A DNA stretch of 64,000 bases from Leisingera aquaemixtae (GTDB lineage Bacteria > Pseudomonadota > Alphaproteobacteria > Rhodobacterales > Rhodobacteraceae). The notes under the pieces are model-generated. The model saw only the letters and a program-made list of their open reading frames with translations. It was not told the DNA's origin and did no database searches. The position numbers and the translations under genes were made by a program. Location: contig NZ_CYSR01000021.1 in the NCBI RefSeq assembly GCF_001458395.1, positions 1-64,000 of the forward strand, given 5' to 3'. Below are positions 62,949 to 64,000 of the stretch, in pieces (positions within the stretch are counted from its first letter, which is position 1; each line of letters begins with the position of its first letter).

Positions 62949-63332
62949 CTAGCTGGCGCTGCCGGCGGCGGCGGCCCAGTCCTCTGCGCTCATATCAACA
63001 AACTCCAGATCCGCCTCATCGCCGGGATCTGACAGCGGCTGGCCGGGCCAGATCATCCCGTAGGCGCGGCGGAACAGCGCCTCAAGCTCCTGATCGCTGA
63101 ACGGGTACTGCTGGCCTGCAAACTCGCCGATGCGGCCGCGCGGATTGGCGATCAGGGAATCCAGCGCCAGCCGCAGCCAGTCCAGGTTGCCCTCCTTGTG
63201 GGCGCGCCTGTGCATGGCGCGGATGTCGGCGTCGAACTGGGAGAGGTCAGCCATCGGATCGGGCGCGTTGACGGCCCGGCCCATGGTCAGCAGCCGCGTG
63301 TAGCCCGCGATCAGTTCCTTGCGGATTTTCAT
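62949..63332 (-). CDS. Candidate immunity protein
   Basis: 127 residues, acidic C-terminus (SDPGDEADLEFVDMSAEDW), helical N-terminal half. The ATG overlaps the upstream toxin-like gene stop by 4 bp (ATGA), the usual coupling of toxin to immunity. No family recognised; the immunity assignment rests wholly on position, size and charge. Confidence 0.5.
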   Translation of the reverse strand: MKIRKELIAGYTRLLTMGRAVNAPDPMADLSQFDADIRAMHRRAHKEGNLDWLRLALDSLIANPRGRIGEFAGQQYPFSDQELEALFRRAYGMIWPGQPLSDPGDEADLEFVDMSAEDWAAAAGSAS

Positions 63333-64000
63333 GGGATCATGTTCCCCGGATTGGCGTTGGTGTAGGTCTTGGTCTCATTGTCCCAGCCGTCGGCGACCGG
63401 GTATTGCTGCATCATCACCCAGCGGCCCGGGATCTTGGCCGGGGCGGCGCCGTGCCGCTCCTGGTATTTAGCGGCGTAATCGGCGTTGTCCTGCGGCTTC
63501 ACCTCCGCATGGGCCGTGCCGGGGGCGGGATGGTCCGTGGTTTCGGCGGGCAGTTTCTCCGGCTCCCAGATGAAGTTCACATAGGCGCGGGTCAGGCCCT
63601 CGATCTCCTCGAAGGTTTCATAGGTCTTATCGGGGACCGGCTCGCCGTTGTCGTCCAGGCGCACGTGTTTCTTGTGGCCGACAAAGGCCTTGTCGATCGG
63701 GCGGCCGTGCTCGACGGTGCAGTCGAAGTTTTCCTCGGGCCAGTCGAGCGGGTCGCCGGAGACCGTCATTTCCGTATCGCCGATCTCGACGCCCTTGGCC
63801 TTGGCCGCCTGGGCCGCCAGTTCGCGGCCTGCCAGCCAGTCCTGCGGGCTGTGGAACTTGGAGGAGGCGCCGGTGTAGGAGCGTTCGTCATCTGTTTTCG
63901 CGTTCGGCGGCTTGCCGGTCTTGAGGCGCTGGATCAGGTCCTCGTCGCTGACGCCGGGGCCGTGGCGGTCCAGCGAGTGGCCTGCGTTGCTGTCCACGCC
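63329..64000 (-). CDS. C-terminal part of a probable polymorphic toxin (partial)
   Basis: The frame is open from the right edge, so the start and N-terminal delivery part are outside the window. The visible 220 residues begin GHSLDRHGPGVSDEDLIQRL and include ASSKFHSPQDWLAGRELAAQ. This resembles the GHxLxRHG...L..R...ASsF pattern of C-terminal RNase A-like (CdiA-CT) toxin domains. The tail is GRWVMMQQYPVADGW, with TNANPGNMIP at the end. The candidate active residues are the His of GHS and of RHG; proof would need structure. An internal ATG at 63995 is unlikely to be the real start. Confidence 0.55.
   Translation of the reverse strand, partial: GVDSNAGHSLDRHGPGVSDEDLIQRLKTGKPPNAKTDDERSYTGASSKFHSPQDWLAGRELAAQAAKAKGVEIGDTEMTVSGDPLDWPEENFDCTVEHGRPIDKAFVGHKKHVRLDDNGEPVPDKTYETFEEIEGLTRAYVNFIWEPEKLPAETTDHPAPGTAHAEVKPQDNADYAAKYQERHGAAPAKIPGRWVMMQQYPVADGWDNETKTYTNANPGNMIP

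Overview
The window is high-GC, densely packed alphaproteobacterial chromosome, most likely from a marine Rhodobacteraceae (Roseobacter-group) bacterium close to Leisingera or Phaeobacter. The evidence is gene content: a propionyl-CoA/methylmalonyl-CoA locus with Rhodobacterales-specific small genes between pccA and pccB, a PccR-type TTTGCAAA operator, a proS/lolC/lolD neighbourhood, an LdtR-like MarR regulator, SdhE, ParE, an Hda/Ppx pair and a bactofilin. The genus is an inference. No rRNA, tRNA or CRISPR array was seen.

Layout. 1-2620 is an accessory junction. An IS3-family element running off the left edge has cut into a gene for a protein of five tandem HTH-like repeats. That gene lies 7 bp behind an intact, less GC-rich thyA. 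The host thyA next door (2548-3189) has lost its 3' third at the boundary, so the insertion appears to have broken thyA while supplying a working copy. 3439-5784 encodes a TbpB-like lipoprotein and its Slam (DUF560) outer-membrane translocon. 5859-14896 is mostly core: glyoxalase I, YdcH, an OxyR-like LysR protein without cysteine, LdtR-like MarR, SdhE, an XRE regulator, an aminotransferase, a delta-class carbonic anhydrase, a PRC-barrel protein and a deaminase. 14912-24582 carries a MATE pump, a NicO/DUF1007 metal transporter pair, PPK2, a peroxidase-related enzyme, a PLP decarboxylase and parE. 24719-25910 is an AT-richer two-gene Pycsar anti-phage system (PycTM and PycC). 26469-37755 has small membrane proteins, a DNA glycosylase, a methyltransferase, a bactofilin, LolD/LolC, and proS. 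38018-39061 is a second AT-richer island gene, a phospholipase-D-like protein, next to a long inverted repeat. 39245-48762 is core (FAD oxidoreductase, AI-2E transporter, Hda, Ppx/GppA, a four-gene EEP/J-domain/GNAT/VOC operon) interrupted by a divergent HxlR regulator and its target.

49655-61669 is the propionate assimilation region: pccB and pccA make methylmalonyl-CoA and scpA converts it to succinyl-CoA. Small lipoproteins, a DUF6497 protein and a DcaP-like porin lie among them. Upstream of pccB (61633-61669) is a set of TTTGCAAA-like boxes. At the right edge (61731-64000) a three-gene cassette resembles a polymorphic toxin C-terminus with a 4-bp-overlapping candidate immunity gene and a 402-residue partner of unknown function.

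The non-core signals most worth following are the thyA-replacing insertion with its HTH-repeat protein, the Pycsar pair, the Slam/lipoprotein pair, the toxin cassette, and an array of consecutive perfect hairpins at 49475-49601.
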